Shown here piece by piece: positions 35,101-47,307 of a DNA stretch of 64,000 nucleotides. This DNA is from Melieria omissa (lineage: Eukaryota; Arthropoda; Insecta; Diptera; Ulidiidae). The stretch is from assembly GCA_963971225.1 (NCBI GenBank), contig OZ020269.1, positions 102,298,905 to 102,362,904 of the forward strand, read 5' to 3'. Each line of letters begins with the position of its first letter. Within the stretch, counting starts at the first letter, position 1. The notes beneath the pieces were generated by a model that saw nothing but the letters and a program-made list of their open reading frames with translations, did no database searches and had not been told where the DNA came from. The translations under genes were made by a program, and so were the position numbers.

Positions 35101-36147
35101 TAGTTCCCTATAGAGATTTACGCCCGTGTTTCTATATAAACTTATTAGATTTTTGGCCAAGGTATGAAATTTTTAAGACAATGTGAAAAATGGTTTTGCT
35201 ATAGTGAAACATATGAATTCTTTTACTACGAACTGCAACTTTTTTATTGCAACTTTTAACTATACTTGCTTTACGCTTTTAAGTTTGTAATATTTTATTG
35301 CATGTAAAGATTTCCTTTTTTAATATGAACAATGTACAAACTTTAGTTGTTCGCTAAAAACGCTAGAATCTACCGACAGATGACAAATTAAAAGAGTGAC
35401 TAACATTTGACCCCAAATCAAGGTGAAGCCAAAAAAAAAACCATGAAAGTACCACGACAAAATAAATATATGCGAGTAAAAGGTATTAGGGGCATTCACA
35501 ATCTGTTTACAAGTACAGTTTTTACAGGTATAATTAGTTGAAAGTTGTTACTACTACTTACTACTACTTTGTGTACATTCTATAAAGGTAAACAATAAAA
35601 AAAGGTTTTGAACAATTTTTTAAATACCATAAAAGTTGATCAGAAAATATCTTAGTTTACTGTTGTAAAAGTATACTTACTGTAGTAAGAAAAACAATAA
35701 AGGGAAATAGCAAAGTTTATCTCTTGTGATTAGGTAAGTTTAGGTTTGTGTTAGATTTGGGTTAGAGTTTCAATAATTTTTTGCTAATCAAATTAATTGA
35801 GCAAATAAGAAACAAACTATTTCACTAACACAACATTTCTGTCTGAAAAAAAACATTAAAAAACGAGCTAAGGGGCTTTAGAAGACCATTAGTGGTCTAT
35901 CAGTCAGTTTTTATGTTTTTTCATGTTGTTCGTCGTGTCGACTACTATTGTTGTAATAAAGATCGATCTCATAAAATAAGCAGCTTGTCGTTACTTAAAA
36001 TAAAATTAAAACCATACACAAAAATGCTTGTTTTCTGAATCTTAATTAAAAATATGATAGTCTTTTCACTTTCATTAACTTTAAACGCATTTTATGTACT
36101 ACTGGCTTCTTAAAATCGATCTTAAAACTATGTTAGTCGTATATTAA
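35101..36147. other. Noncoding, nothing recognised
   Basis: AT-rich sequence with small TACTACT-type runs near 35545-35575. No gene or element was recognised. Confidence 0.4.
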
Positions 36148-36417
36148 CCTTCTGCTTGTCCCTTGTCTATTTGGGGTATATTTGACCCCAGACGGAATTA
36201 AAAAAATGGTCGTCTAATTGTGTTATTTAGTGTTAATTGAGCTTACAACCTAACAACAAATCGAGAAAAACACTTTTCGGGGCTTTCCCCTTCTTCTCTG
36301 TGATTTATGTGGAACATTTCTTCATGTTTTGTCAGTAAATTATATAACCCTTTGGTTGGGGTCATGCTGATCCGAAAGGACAGCGAACGCAATCTTGAAC
36401 AAGGGACAGGCAGAAGG
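36148..36417. mobile_element. TTAA-type miniature element, family 4, 270 bp
   Basis: The left end is CCTTCTGCTTGTCCCTTGT and the reverse complement of the right end is CCTTCTGCCTGTCCCTTGT, one mismatch in 19. TTAA lies outside both ends (36144-36147 and 36418-36421). There is no coding sequence; mobilisation by a piggyBac-type transposase is the likely history. Confidence 0.88.
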
Positions 36418-36684
36418 TTAAATATGGTTTACTATGCAGGAGTCATAACATGTCAAATATTGTGAATACCGCTATTTGCTTGCTACTTTTTTAGTATCGC
36501 AAGTATTTTGCACAAAATATCAATGAAATCAGCAAAGAACAAAAGTTCAATGGCACCAAAATAAAATTAGCTGAACAAGAGAGATATTTAAAGAAGATCA
36601 TAAGAAGACGATAAATTTAAAGGGTCGAATGTTATAAAGCTGGAAAAGATGTCATTGTTGAATCAGAAGAAAACTAGGTAGGCC

Positions 36685-37033
36685 AAACTCTTAATTGTAT
36701 TGTCAGCAATTGGATCGTCTGAAGGCAGCAATCGTCCAGAAATGGTTAGCTTTGCCCAATAGGAGAGGAATAGTGTTCCATCAGGATAATGTTAATCCAC
36801 ATATATCGATAGTGACTCGTCTGAAACAACGGGTACATAGTTGGGAGGTTCATATTGATGCATCTTTTAGTGCGGAGCTTGCTCCAAGTGACTACTACCT
36901 GTCCCTGTCCATGGCGAATGATTTTGTTGGTAAAGAAACTGTAAAAATCAACAAGAGATTGTATGAGAGAGTCATAACTCAATTACCTTCAATATGTCAA
37001 CAAATTATGGAACAAAACGGCATATTGACCTAA
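36685..37033 (+). pseudogene. mariner transposase fragment, C-terminal catalytic part
   Basis: A 112-codon frame starting YCQQLDRLKAAI covers the last third of a mariner transposase. It includes the second catalytic Asp in FHQDN and the third in LAPSDYYL, with exactly 34 residues between them, the DD34D spacing of mariner proteins. It ends at the natural C-terminus (MEQNGILT). The N-terminus, the first catalytic Asp and both inverted repeats are not found, so this is a fragment. The MYCQQ start is an artefact of truncation. Confidence 0.9.
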
Positions 37034-37039
37034 ATCGGA

Positions 37040-39771
37040 TCATTGCATCAACATACAAAAAATCTCACATCATTTGTTGCAATAAATATTTCCGGTTTCA
37101 AATAAGTTGAGATTTGTATTTCCGTTGGTCACCTTGTGCGCGCAAATTGTCAGCGACTTAATCAAATGAACTAAGCGCCAGAGCACTGAAAAAAAAATTG
37201 TGAAATCGAGTAGAACGAGTGGCGGCAAATAGCAGCCCAGCAACGCACCGACCAGTGATGGCAAGTGGCCGCGCAGGGGATATGAAGGAAGGATAACAGC
37301 TGTGACCGCACGCTCATTGGCCATGGCATAATATTTGCCAAGTGTGCTTGAGGGTAGGAAAATCATCACATTATGAAGTGAAAGATGTGCGTCGGACTTT
37401 TGCAGAAGTTTTGCATTTGCCGCTTTCACTTTGCTTTCTTTTTTTTTACATAAACTCAATCTGCCGCTTTTTTTTGGCACTTTTATGCGCTAACAATTTC
37501 CGTGTGCGTTGCGTAGCCACAAAACGGAGAATAATGCAAACAATAAACGATAAGTAAGAGTTTTCCAGTCGGTTATAAACGACAATCGGGCACTCTGCAG
37601 TTTACTTGTGGTTTTTGGATATATTTGAAAATAAATAATAAATTTCGATCAGAGTAGAGTTTTTTTTGTATAAACACAATTAATTAAAATAAAAATTATC
37701 TACTAGTCTGAAATGTTCACATTTAATTTATATTCTCTCTTCATCGAATTCGGTTAATATATGTTCAACTGTATTTTGTTATGAACTGCATACAGCTAAC
37801 ACTGCAACCTAGTGTAGGGTGCACTACCGCCGCCAAGTTGCGCATATCGAAGTTGTTGAAATGGCTGGCAGCTACTGCAGCCGTTGTCGCTGTTTGTAGT
37901 TCGCAGCTGCGACTGCGGCTGAGACTGCTTCGTCGTTGGTTAACTGCATGGCTGGTCGTTGTGGCTAAAGTTATTCGAATAAAAAAATTCTAATTTTTTG
38001 TTCAATTTTTGACTGGCGAAAAATTGGCAAATGTCATTATGCGCACTGGAAAAATACGAGCATTCACTACAAAGTCAGCCAGACAGAGCGCGTGGCAAAT
38101 TGAATTTCATTCATTGATGAACTTCATTAAACTTTTCAAGTATCAAAGGCATTAACAATTAATTGGAATTTATGCTAAAACTGTAGCGCGGACAAAGAGA
38201 TAGCGTTGGGAGCAGATTGAAAACAAATTAAGTTAAATGAAATTAAAATTGATTGTAGTTGGGAGAGGAGAAAATAACTTCAAAGGGTGGAGAGGCGCGT
38301 TGAAAGTCTCTCGTTTCTGCTAAGAATGTGGTTGTTCTTTGTGGTGCAGTTCTTGATAATATTTGATAATGTATTTCAATTTAAAAAATTGATGCCTTAA
38401 TCTGTATGTAGTGTCATCAATTTTGTTTATCAATTACAAAAAACATGAGTCAGCTGATCAATGATGACAATGCCCCACAACTAGTTAGATCGGCGCATTG
38501 CTCTGCATTCCGTCCAACTTTACCGCTAATTCCCATCACCAATCCATACATACACACATATATACATGTTTATCGCGTTACAATTGATGGAGTTCCAGAT
38601 TCGAGTTCGATTGTAATCACATGAGCCCAGCGTTGCATAAATTGGCAGCCAGACATTGCCGGTGTCAGTGTCAGGATCGACTTTTGCTCGCATGCCGCTG
38701 CATCAGTCCGACTGCCGGAACGCTTACACAACGTCTACGTTGGGTCGTTCAGATGTGTAGTGGTAAAGTGGTTGATGGGGAAGGGGAGAGTGCAGAGGGG
38801 CAGGAGGCGATTGGCATTAAAAGCGGCAATCGATGTACATTAAATGGAAATCGGCTAATTGTTGCCTGCCTTCCACCATTTCCTGTCATCTCTATCGAAA
38901 GTCGAAAGCTTTCTTGTTAAGAGTTAAGTTAGGTTATGTTGTATTGGAACAAGCTTGGTTCTTTTTCGTATCCAATGCTTAAAATAGAATTGAACTACTC
39001 TAAGCAGTCACTGAACTCTGACCATAAAAGTCGTTCAGTAGTAGTAGTAAAAATTTCACACTTTTTCACATTTTTGCCAAACATTTGCTGTGGCAATTTC
39101 GCATAACTTCCGATTTGTGGCTTCGCAAATACAACAACAAATACGACGCTTCGTCTTTCTTGTGTAACCCATTTGAATACCATAAAAGTGCCATACGAGC
39201 GCTTAGAAGTCGATGCGCAGCATACACAGATATTTGCTATAACTGCGCGTACACAATTGCACATATTTATTTAAGTACTCGTACTGTACGATATCGTACG
39301 AAATATGGGAGCAACGTACGTATGTATGTTTGGTGTGGTGGTGTCGGTTGGCAGTGGTCTCTACGTAACAATTCAGCATGTTGGCGGCATTGCTTTCTTG
39401 TGTCAATTAAATGTTTGCGGATGTAAAAAGGAAACGAGCAGGGCACAGTCGCCGGAATTGCATACTTAACACAAGGCGCGCAAGCACATACGACTCTTAT
39501 ACGAGGGTATGGCAATAAGTAAGTAATTTGAAATTAGTGAAGGCACTGTGAGTTATGGAACATAAATAGTTTATTATAATTTTCTTCTCATTTGATGAAA
39601 ATCTTTTTGAACAAAATATTTATTTTCGAATTCGTTCGAAGTTCTAACAATGTGAAGCTCGCTTTTGAAATGTGTTCGATCGAAATTGTACTATCTTTGG
39701 GTATTGAAGCATTCCAACAAATCTGCGGCGATGCACAAGATAATAATTTAGTGAGCCAAACCACAAAAACC
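37040..39771. other. Gene-free stretch, no recognised feature
   Basis: Only short frames without homology that I recognise. A GC-richer block at 38450-38900 and a CGTACG-rich patch (ACGATATCGTACG) at about 39285 stand out slightly, without a named function. Confidence 0.4.
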
Positions 39772-39775
39772 TTAA

Positions 39776-40735
39776 CCCTTTCGAACCCAAAGTTGCCTGA
39801 GAACAACTTCACCTATTTGTCATCTTATAGCAAAAGCTACGATTGATTTATGGGTTTATTTTAAGTACAGCAACAACAAATTTTAGATTTGAATTCAAAG
39901 CAAATTATGAAAATTTTACTGTTATCACTAAAATGATTTCCAATAATTTGCAGCGATATCAGGGAAAGTTTGTGTTCTAATTGAGTCTACGAATTGGGCG
40001 CGTTTGATCAAAACCCTGTTTTTTTAATAATGGTTAAATAAAATCAAAAAGTGATAATTTTGTATTTTTCCATAAATATAAAATAATTTTTGTGCTATAA
40101 AAAAATATTGATACAAAATTTATTTAACTCGTTTTGAGCTAAAATTGTTCAAAAGTATTGTTCCATAAATATTAAATAACTTTTCTGTAATTAAAAAATA
40201 TTGATACAAAATTTATTTAACCCGTTGAAATTGTTAAAAAGTATTGTTCCATAAATATTACATAATTTTTCTGTAATTAGAAACTATTGATACAAAATTT
40301 ATTTAACATAAAAATAAAAAACGGGTTAAATAGTTTTGAGCTAAAATTGTTCAAAAGTATTGTTCCATAAATATTAAATAACTTTTCTGCAATTAAAAAA
40401 TATTGACACAAAATTTATTTAACCTGTTGAAATTATTCAAAAGTATTGTTCCATAAATATTAAATAATTTTTCTGTAATTAGAAAATATTTATACAAAAT
40501 TTATTTAACCTGTTTTGAGCTAAAATTATTCAATAGTATTGTTCCATAAATATTAAATAATTTATCTGTAACCAAAAAATATTGATACAAAATTTATTTA
40601 ACCCGTTTTGAACTGGAATTAGAACAAGAACTCTAACAAAAAGGCGTGACGACTTCAAATGTCGTGTGCACACTTCTTAGGGAAGTGTTTCATGATTTAA
40701 ATACCAAAAATAATATCGAGACCCATAATAATTTC
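39776..40735 (-). mobile_element. TTAA-type element, family 1, copy C, with internal tandem expansion
   Basis: TTAA at 39772-39775 is followed by CCCTTTCGAACCCAAAGTTG, the reverse complement of the right end of copies A and B, so this copy is inverted. The far end (near 40735) lacks a clean terminal repeat and looks truncated or decayed. Inside, a segment single in copies A and B is repeated five to six times (separate entry). There is no coding sequence. Confidence 0.75.
40060..40620 (-). repeat. Tandem expansion of an internal segment, units of about 86-116 bp
   Basis: The landmark GTATTGTTCCATAAATATTA occurs at about 40155, 40241, 40357, 40443 and 40536, each followed by ATTGATACAAAATTTATTTAA-like sequence (written here as motif only). 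A partial unit precedes the first. The spacing is 86, 116, 86 and 93 bp. The same segment is single in copies A and B of this element. Confidence 0.8.
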
Positions 40736-40739
40736 GAAA

Positions 40740-43700
40740 ATATCAGTTAGACACAGAAATCTGTGATTTATCCAAAATAAAATGCATGAGTGCTGAATTG
40801 TAAGCGAAGCTATTCTATTCAACTAACTGGCTGCGCATCCCTGGTTCAGTTCATAGTTGGTCGTAACCAGAATCAGCAATGTAATTTTACATGAACATAT
40901 TGAGTTACCCTCGTATTTGTGAATCGCTGGCAAGTGTATGAAAGTGTGTGTGCGCTGGTGTTTCAATTGTTGCCCGTTGTTGTTGTTGTTGCTAGTGTTT
41001 TGCTGCCGTTTGATATGTTGCTGCTGCTGTTGCTGTTGCTGCAACTTTATCGCAGTCCACATCTGAACCAAATAAAATAATTGAAAGCAGCGATAAGAAT
41101 CGCCGCGTTGCGCGCAACATACCATACAAAAAAACAACAATAACAAACTGGAGTTCATGGCACATTGTAAGAACCAACTCGAACGGAGAAGCAGGAGCCA
41201 ATGAGACGTTTGAAAATTCAAGCAACATTCTCGTTGCGCTCCTTTCAGGATGACTTGACAAGCGAAGCGGAGCAGCAGCAGGAGTGGAAGGACGTTGCCA
41301 GTAGCTGTCTGGTTAATGTTACAAGAACAACAACAAAATGACAACAACAAAAACACATGAAGGGGCCACTACAGCCATGAGAGGAAGTGAAAAGAATTTA
41401 GCTGCCGCAGAGCTGAGTGTAATTTCTCGTTAGCTAATAACTTTATTTATGTACTTATGAATATTTATGTAAATATGTACATATGTGTGTTATGATTAAG
41501 CAATGACCAACGAGCTAAATTGCTTTCAAGTTCATCTTAAATTAATTAAAAGAATACTCGTATCTATGTAGAAATGATTTTGTAGGATTGCCAATTAAAT
41601 GCATCAAAACCCTATACAACAACTTTTCAACATACATAAATATTAAACACCAACACAAGCGAACTCATACTGTCATCGTTGTACCGCTAAAGTGGCTTTT
41701 TGTTGCCACTGTTATCGCATTTCAGCGGCCGCTGATCGAATTTTCATGTCCACATTGGCCGCTGGCGCTGGCTGAAAGTTCATTTGCCTGGCGCGTCGAC
41801 TTGGTAAATCTGGTGTTGCCTTTTTTCGATTGTTTTTGTTGTTGTTACGAAAACTAAATTTAATGCCAAGTTCATTGGCTTTATTTGTTGCCCTTATTTA
41901 AGCAAATCAACACACTGTGCATTGCCGCACGTCGCACCCCCCAGCGCAGACAATGCGATATTGGGCGATAATATGATTTCTCAGTTAATAAATAACAGTT
42001 CGAAAACTGCTAGTCGCCCGATATGATCGCTGAACGCTGAACGGCGAGGATATGCAGTGCACTTGCATACATACAAACATACATAAATAAACACATACAA
42101 ACATATATGGAAGATCAGTGCAGTTGTCTGCTGCTTGCATGAGACGTTCGAAGGCGGTGCACCGCTGCGCCTCCGGTTGCCGTCGCTGTAATTTCACCGG
42201 CCACTGGGCGGCTGCGAGGCTGTGCAGATCAGCCATTTGTGGCCAATGCGGCCACTGATCTTGCCATCGAAGTCATGCTGCTGCATTTGTTGTTGTTGTT
42301 ATTTTTATATGCAAGCATATTTAGTGCGAGTTGTGCTTCTGTTGCTTTGGTCCTTTTGGGCTTCTTGTTTGAATGTTTTCTTTGCGCTGCCGTAGCGCGC
42401 GGCTGGGCGCATTAAAGCCCTTTTTCTCTCCATTTAACTTTTTGGTTTATGGCTTTGTTGAAAGCGGCCGTCGCTGATTACGGCCGTGTGATACTTTTGT
42501 TTCATGTTTTTATTGCTTTTGAGCAAATTTTCAGCATTGCATTGAGATATTCCAATTGGGTTGGCTTTGCTGAACGATAGAGTGGCCGTAGGCAAATTGC
42601 ACAGTGGCCCCGATTACAACAAACTGTGGCAATCGATATCGAACAGTGGCCACAACAACCACTAAATTTTTATATATTTAAAACTTGTACAAGTCAGTAT
42701 AAGTCGAAGATGAGGAGAAAGTAGTGTTTAAATTTCTTTATCTAAGAACTTAACATGTATTGACTCAGTCAGTCAATCAGACTGACGGCTGTTCTGATAT
42801 GAAATTTTATCATCGTGTTACTACACAAAAGCCTCAAAGCTTTGTGGCTGTCTTCTGCAACTATGGCCAGCGCCCGTTTTGCACACGCAACCTCGTTCGC
42901 TGTTGTTGTGATAACATTTGCGCTCTTATCTAGATCCGCTTTTCGTTGATCCGATTTTATTCCATGCACATACACACACGCACGCACAGTTCATTGCACA
43001 AAATTTAATCCGTTTATGTGTGTTGTGGCGAGCGCATTGCTGCCGGTTGCTCGGTTCGCTTGTCAACAGCAACACACCGCCGCCCCGCACGCCACACTGC
43101 CGCCGCCAAATCTGTTTCAAGTATTTGCTAAAGTGTTTCTCATGTTATTTACGGGCGTGAGCTGCAGACTTTTTGCGCTGCCGCCGCGATCATTCAGCGC
43201 TTGCCGCTTCGGGTGCATCTTCGGTTCGTCATCAGCGCCCGCTCCACTTCAGTGGCTCTGTTGTTGTTTATGCTGGCCGCCGATCTGTTGCGCTGATAGC
43301 GCACTGAAATATGCCCAACGCATTGAATTACTTTTGACAGCGCTGCGCTCATCGATTAAGCCGCTTTTGGCGCATCACATTTCGCCATATTGAAATTTCA
43401 GTCAATATTATTGCGCAGGCCAACATTATTTGTAAAATTGCCAATAACATTCAACTTGGCTTGATTACGTTGCAGCGGCCAAAGCAGGCGCTGTGCTTTG
43501 ACATAGAAATGTCTGACATCGCGTGCTGACTGTCAGGTGGCAGCAACTTTTGCTGTCCTTTCGCTTTGCGACAATTCGTTTCTTTTGCAAACTTTCTTTT
43601 GTTGAAACGAAACGAAATAAAAAGAATAATTTTTTTCTTTAACTATTGTTCCATGTTTAGACGTCATGCAATGTTTTTCGCATTCATAATGTGACCAGCA

Positions 43701-43880
43701 TTTCATAAAACTAAATTATTTTTTAATGGTTTTTAGTTTAAGAACAGGTCCCTTTTTTGTTTAACATTTGTTTTAATCAAATTAATCAATTCATCAGATC
43801 AGACGAGTCTTTGATGTTAATTTAGCAGAGCTCAGCGGTTTTTCACTCAATTTTAAAGTAAATGTGCCCAATAAACCAAG
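40740..43880. other. Gene-free stretch, no recognised feature
   Basis: Open frames at 40823-41356 (minus) and 43016-43393 (plus) are low-complexity (Gln runs, Leu/Cys-rich) and resemble no family. A CTG/CAG-type run at 41010-41045 explains part of the first. The sequence at 42200-43600 is GC-richer with GGCCAC and ATCGATA-type motifs and could be regulatory DNA (speculative). Confidence 0.4.
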
Positions 43881-43884
43881 TTCT

Positions 43885-44640
43885 TTCCTAACCCTTTGTT
43901 GATCCCGTCAGATTTTAATGAAAAAATACTTATATGTCTAAATATTTCTTCTTTGAAGTGCTTTCACCACATTTGAAATCAATTGACACATTAATTCAAG
44001 TCTTCTCACAATTTCCCTTTACAAACTCTTAACCCATCGTTGACCCCGTTAGATTTTATTTTCGAAAAAATAAAAAACACGTATGAAATTCTTTTCACAA
44101 AAAAGTCTTTAACCGAGTTTAAAATCAAAAGGCGAAAAAATTCTGTTTCTTCATATAAACTTTAAACCCTTGGTTCACCCCGTTAGATTTCGATTTAAAA
44201 AAAAAATGAAAAACACATGTAAAATTATTTTTGATTTCTAACTTTGAAGTCAATACGCCAATCGGGTCAGGGTTTTTTCGTAGTCTTTCCGTATACGAAC
44301 CTTAACCCTTGGTTCACTCGTTAAATTTTGAATTTCAAAAAATTGAAAAATAAATGTCGAGTTATTATTGATTTGGAGTATTTTCACTTTAAAATCTATA
44401 GATATTCACTTCACTTTAAAATCTATATTAAATCACGTTTCTTAAGACAACAGCTCAACCCATGTTTTGCCTCTTTAAACTACCGAATTTAAAAAAATCC
44501 CATCTTAGCGGAGGTTCATTTTACAAGATGTAACTACATTTCAAATTTGATTTTAATTAAATTAATTTTATATTTGTAGCTTTAGGGATTTCAGCTGGGC
44601 GATGATGCATCAGTCAGTCTGGACAAACAATTATATGTAT
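43885..44640 (+). repeat. Dispersed tandem repeat family plus a CAGTCAGT end module
   Basis: Four to five degenerate units of about 110-160 bp repeat: TTAACCC-TTGTTGA-CCCCGTTAGATTTT, AAAAA-TAAAAAACACGT, ATTTTTGATTT, TTTGAAGTCAATA and a T-rich run with CATA. At 44440-44640 follows a module with GAATTTAAAAAAATCCC, TTAGCGGAGGTTCATTTTA, TTGTAGCTTTAG, GGGCGATGATG, CAGTCAGTC and TTATATGTATAGAGAT. The same order of units and module occurs at 59290-60800. Confidence 0.65.
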
Positions 44641-44815
44641 AGAGATAAGATTACTTTGTACGCACAGGAGAGATTGCTACGGTCTTCCCAATGGAGGTCT
44701 ATGCCATCCTGAAGTAGCCTGCTGGATTATTGAGTAGAAATTGTGGGAAAAATCCATGGATCTACAGTGACAGCCAAGCTTCAAAAGGCTTAAAAAGGTC
44801 CTAGAAAAATCTTAA

Positions 44816-45037
44816 CCTTTTCGGGACGGAGTGTTTTTTTAAATCCAAAATACTCTCAGTAGAACTATTCTCATGCATGTTCTGGTTAGAAAATTGCTCA
44901 CAAATTCTTAAATCATCCTTTTATGCAGGGACACAGAAATCGAAAAAATATTTTGCGTGGGTCGTAAGATTTGAATAATTGTTTTGAGGGGCATTAAAAA
45001 CTTGCTGGGACGTATTATCCCAGTAGCCCCGTAAGGG
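44816..45037 (-). mobile_element. TTAA-type miniature element, family 2, copy 2
   Basis: The 222 bp element starts CCTTTTCGGGACGG and ends CCCCGTAAGGG, with exact TTAA outside (44812-44815 and 45038-45041). Its minus strand aligns with copy 1 at 2499-2724, including the subterminal hairpin CTGGGA-TAATACG-TCCCAG. No coding sequence. Confidence 0.85.
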
Positions 45038-45041
45038 TTAA

Positions 45042-46137
45042 ATAAGAAGTGTCACAAAACATACTTTTATGGGATACTTTTGTATTCTTGGTAAGGAAAT
45101 AGCCCAATCTGGAATCAGAGCATAATCCAGTAGGACCAGAGTCAATAATCGGAAGAATCATACGAACATGACTCACATTGAGGAAATAGTTCGAAGTAGA
45201 ATTCAGCAGCAAATCAAAATGTTTTGTAAGAACGCCTAGTAAGAAGAGACCAAAGTTTCTTCTTCAACTGAGATGAAAGAATCTGAGTTATGATCAGAAC
45301 GATCACAAATTCTGTCCAGCTTTCTCGATAAGTAGGAAGTATAACTGAAACTCTACCTCTCCCCGACCTTTTCAGGTTCCTTAAAGAAACCAGTAAGTAC
45401 GAAGGGAGTGAGCATCCCTAATCTTATGCACAACTTTCCGCTCCGATCCCTTCCTTTCTTCTACTATCCCCCTTTGGACATAGTAAAATGCTCTGAATGG
45501 ACTGAGTGCCCATCTTCACATCATCATCATGGTATAAGATATGCAATGGAATCATGCTGGTAACCCTGTAAATATTTTATATATATACATTTGTATATGT
45601 ACGTGAGCCAATTTTGTAGTGTGTATGTTGTTTGTTTGTCATAATATTTCCACTACTTTCAGTTAAGATATCGTGTGGGACTGACGCTTAAGACGGTAAA
45701 TATGTAATGCAACTAGACTAATGGTTCATGCATGCTCTAAATATTAACATCAATCGAGTTTTTTGTGCCAAGATGACATTTGACATCTGTCATTTGCAAA
45801 AAAGTTGGGTAATTTGAAATTTTCAGTTTAAAAACGAAACTTAAGATGTCTTGTGAGAATGAAAATCAGTCAAACTCCTAAAAAGCTAATTTATAGGTTA
45901 AATATTTAAAAAATTTAGAGTGTTATATGTGTAAAGATGATGTTTGACAGGTGTCATTTGTATCAATGTTGGACAATTATTTGTGATAATGTTTAGAATC
46001 GTCAGTAAACAAATGGAGTTATGATTCTTTTTTAAAAACAAATAGCAATTAGACTTTGGAATAGACTAATTTAATGTCATACTTAGTACACTAAATATTA
46101 AACTGAATAGACCAAAAACAGTTAGTCCATGGAATAT
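45042..46137. other. Noncoding, nothing recognised
   Basis: No gene was recognised. A weak internal similarity exists between 45770-45810 and 45930-45960 (both contain AAGATGAtgTTTGACA-like and GTCATTTG sequence), probably an old duplication. Confidence 0.35.
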
Positions 46138-46362
46138 GTGTCTAGTAGGCATCGCAATCCCGGGATCCCGGGATCCCGGGATCCCGGGATCCCGGACTTT
46201 TTCCAGTCCCGAAAATCCCGGGATTCAAATTCTTTTATCCCGGGATTTTCGGGATTGCAAAAGATGCTTCAAAGTTCAAATGAAATAAATTTTAAGGCAC
46301 AAAAACCCAATTCCTTATTTGAGGGAGAAGGGAGGGGATAGAGTGCGTCTTTTGCTTATGAT

Positions 46363-46490
46363 TATTTACTAAGCATTCAACCAACAAGTGTTGAATCTGA
46401 AGGATGTTTCTCTTCAGCAGGGTTCATTTGAAATAAATTTCGCTCTAGATAAGAGAAAAAAACACTTAATGCCTTTGTATTTTTAAGATC
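46363..46490 (+). pseudogene. hAT transposase C-terminal dimerisation region, decayed
   Basis: Read in frame from 46363 the sequence gives YLLSIQPTSVESEGCFSSAG, then a stop, then NKFRSR, another stop and KKTLNAFVFLRS. This is the conserved hAT C-terminal dimerisation motif (P-x-S-x-x-x-E-R-x-F-S, here with Gly for Arg). Two in-frame stops make it non-functional. Nothing recognisable of the catalytic core remains upstream. Confidence 0.82.
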
Positions 46491-46716
46491 TCAGTTTTTA
46501 GTTAATCAAAACGCTTAACTTTTTATCGAAATAATCGAAGTAAAACTAAAAGCACAAACAAATTAACTATTTCATTTTTTTTATCAAATATGCATATATA
46601 TGCACTTTATGATACATCGGTTGCAAAGTAATAAGTTATGTTTAAGTGTCATTTTTGGATAAAACAAAATGCTGTGAAACTGAAGTTAAATGTCAAATGA
46701 AAAACTTTTAAGTTAA

Positions 46717-47062
46717 CTCTTCAATTCCCAGTGTCACCTGTAGGTGACAGATGCTTAATATTTGTTTTCCTACCACATAGGTTTATATTTTAAAATTTTA
46801 ACACTTGTATAGCAAAGTCAATTAGTAGTACTTGTTTATTTAATTTTCCTACCAACACTAGCGATACGTCATTTGTAAAATTTATTCAGTTGTTTCACGC
46901 GTAATTAAAGCAGTGCGAGTTTGTGTGGTTTCTTTCAATATAAAAATTAGGGTAGTTTAAACATTTTTTATGTATTTTTTTGTCTTATCCAAACGTATCT
47001 AAGCTCTTTTATTTAAAAAGAAAATTTTCTTTTTCACTATTTTGGACATGGGAATTGAAGGG
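46717..47062. mobile_element. TTAA-type miniature element, family 5, 346 bp, nested in the hAT relic
   Basis: The left end CTCTTCAATTCCCAGTGTC and the reverse complement of the right end CCCTTCAATTCCCATGTCC form an inverted repeat (14 bp strong, one mismatch). TTAA is exact on both sides (46713-46716 and 47063-47066). A subterminal palindrome, GTCACCTGTAGGTGAC, lies at about 46733-46748. There is no coding sequence. Confidence 0.87.
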
Positions 47063-47307
47063 TTAAACAAAATGTGATTAAATTCAAGATAAAAAATCTT
47101 GAAACTACCCAAATGTGATTAAAATGTGTCCATTTTTATGATAAATATATTATAAACAAGTATTTATGCAATTCGGGAAAATTGTTTTATTAAAAAATTT
47201 GTTATATGAATCCCGGGATTAAATCCCGGGATCCCGGGATTTGACTTTTCAATCCCGAAAATCCCGGGATCGCAAAATGGCCAAAAATTGCGATCCCTAG
47301 TGTCTAC

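Larger units (their letters stand above)
46146..47299 (+). mobile_element. hAT-superfamily element relic, 1154 bp, GGGATCCC-rich ends
   Basis: The left end TAGGCATCGCAAT and the reverse complement of the right end TAGGGATCGCAAT differ at one of 13 positions. Flanking octamers GTGTCTAG (46138-46145) and GTGTCTAC (47300-47307) are an 8 bp target duplication with one change, as in hAT elements. Next to the left end, CCCGGGAT repeats in tandem at 46158-46195 and again near 46217-46253; similar CCCGGGATTT motifs lie next to the right end (47213-47272). A decayed transposase C-terminus lies at 46363-46490, and a younger TTAA element is nested at 46717-47062. Confidence 0.88.

Noticed and set aside
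40823..41356. 177-codon minus-strand frame with Gln run
   Set aside because: A CAG-type run and Leu/Cys-rich random sequence explain it; no domain or conserved start is visible.
46129..46341. 70-codon open frame rich in Pro, Gly, Ser and Arg
   Set aside because: It is a read-through of the CCCGGGAT repeats of the hAT element end.
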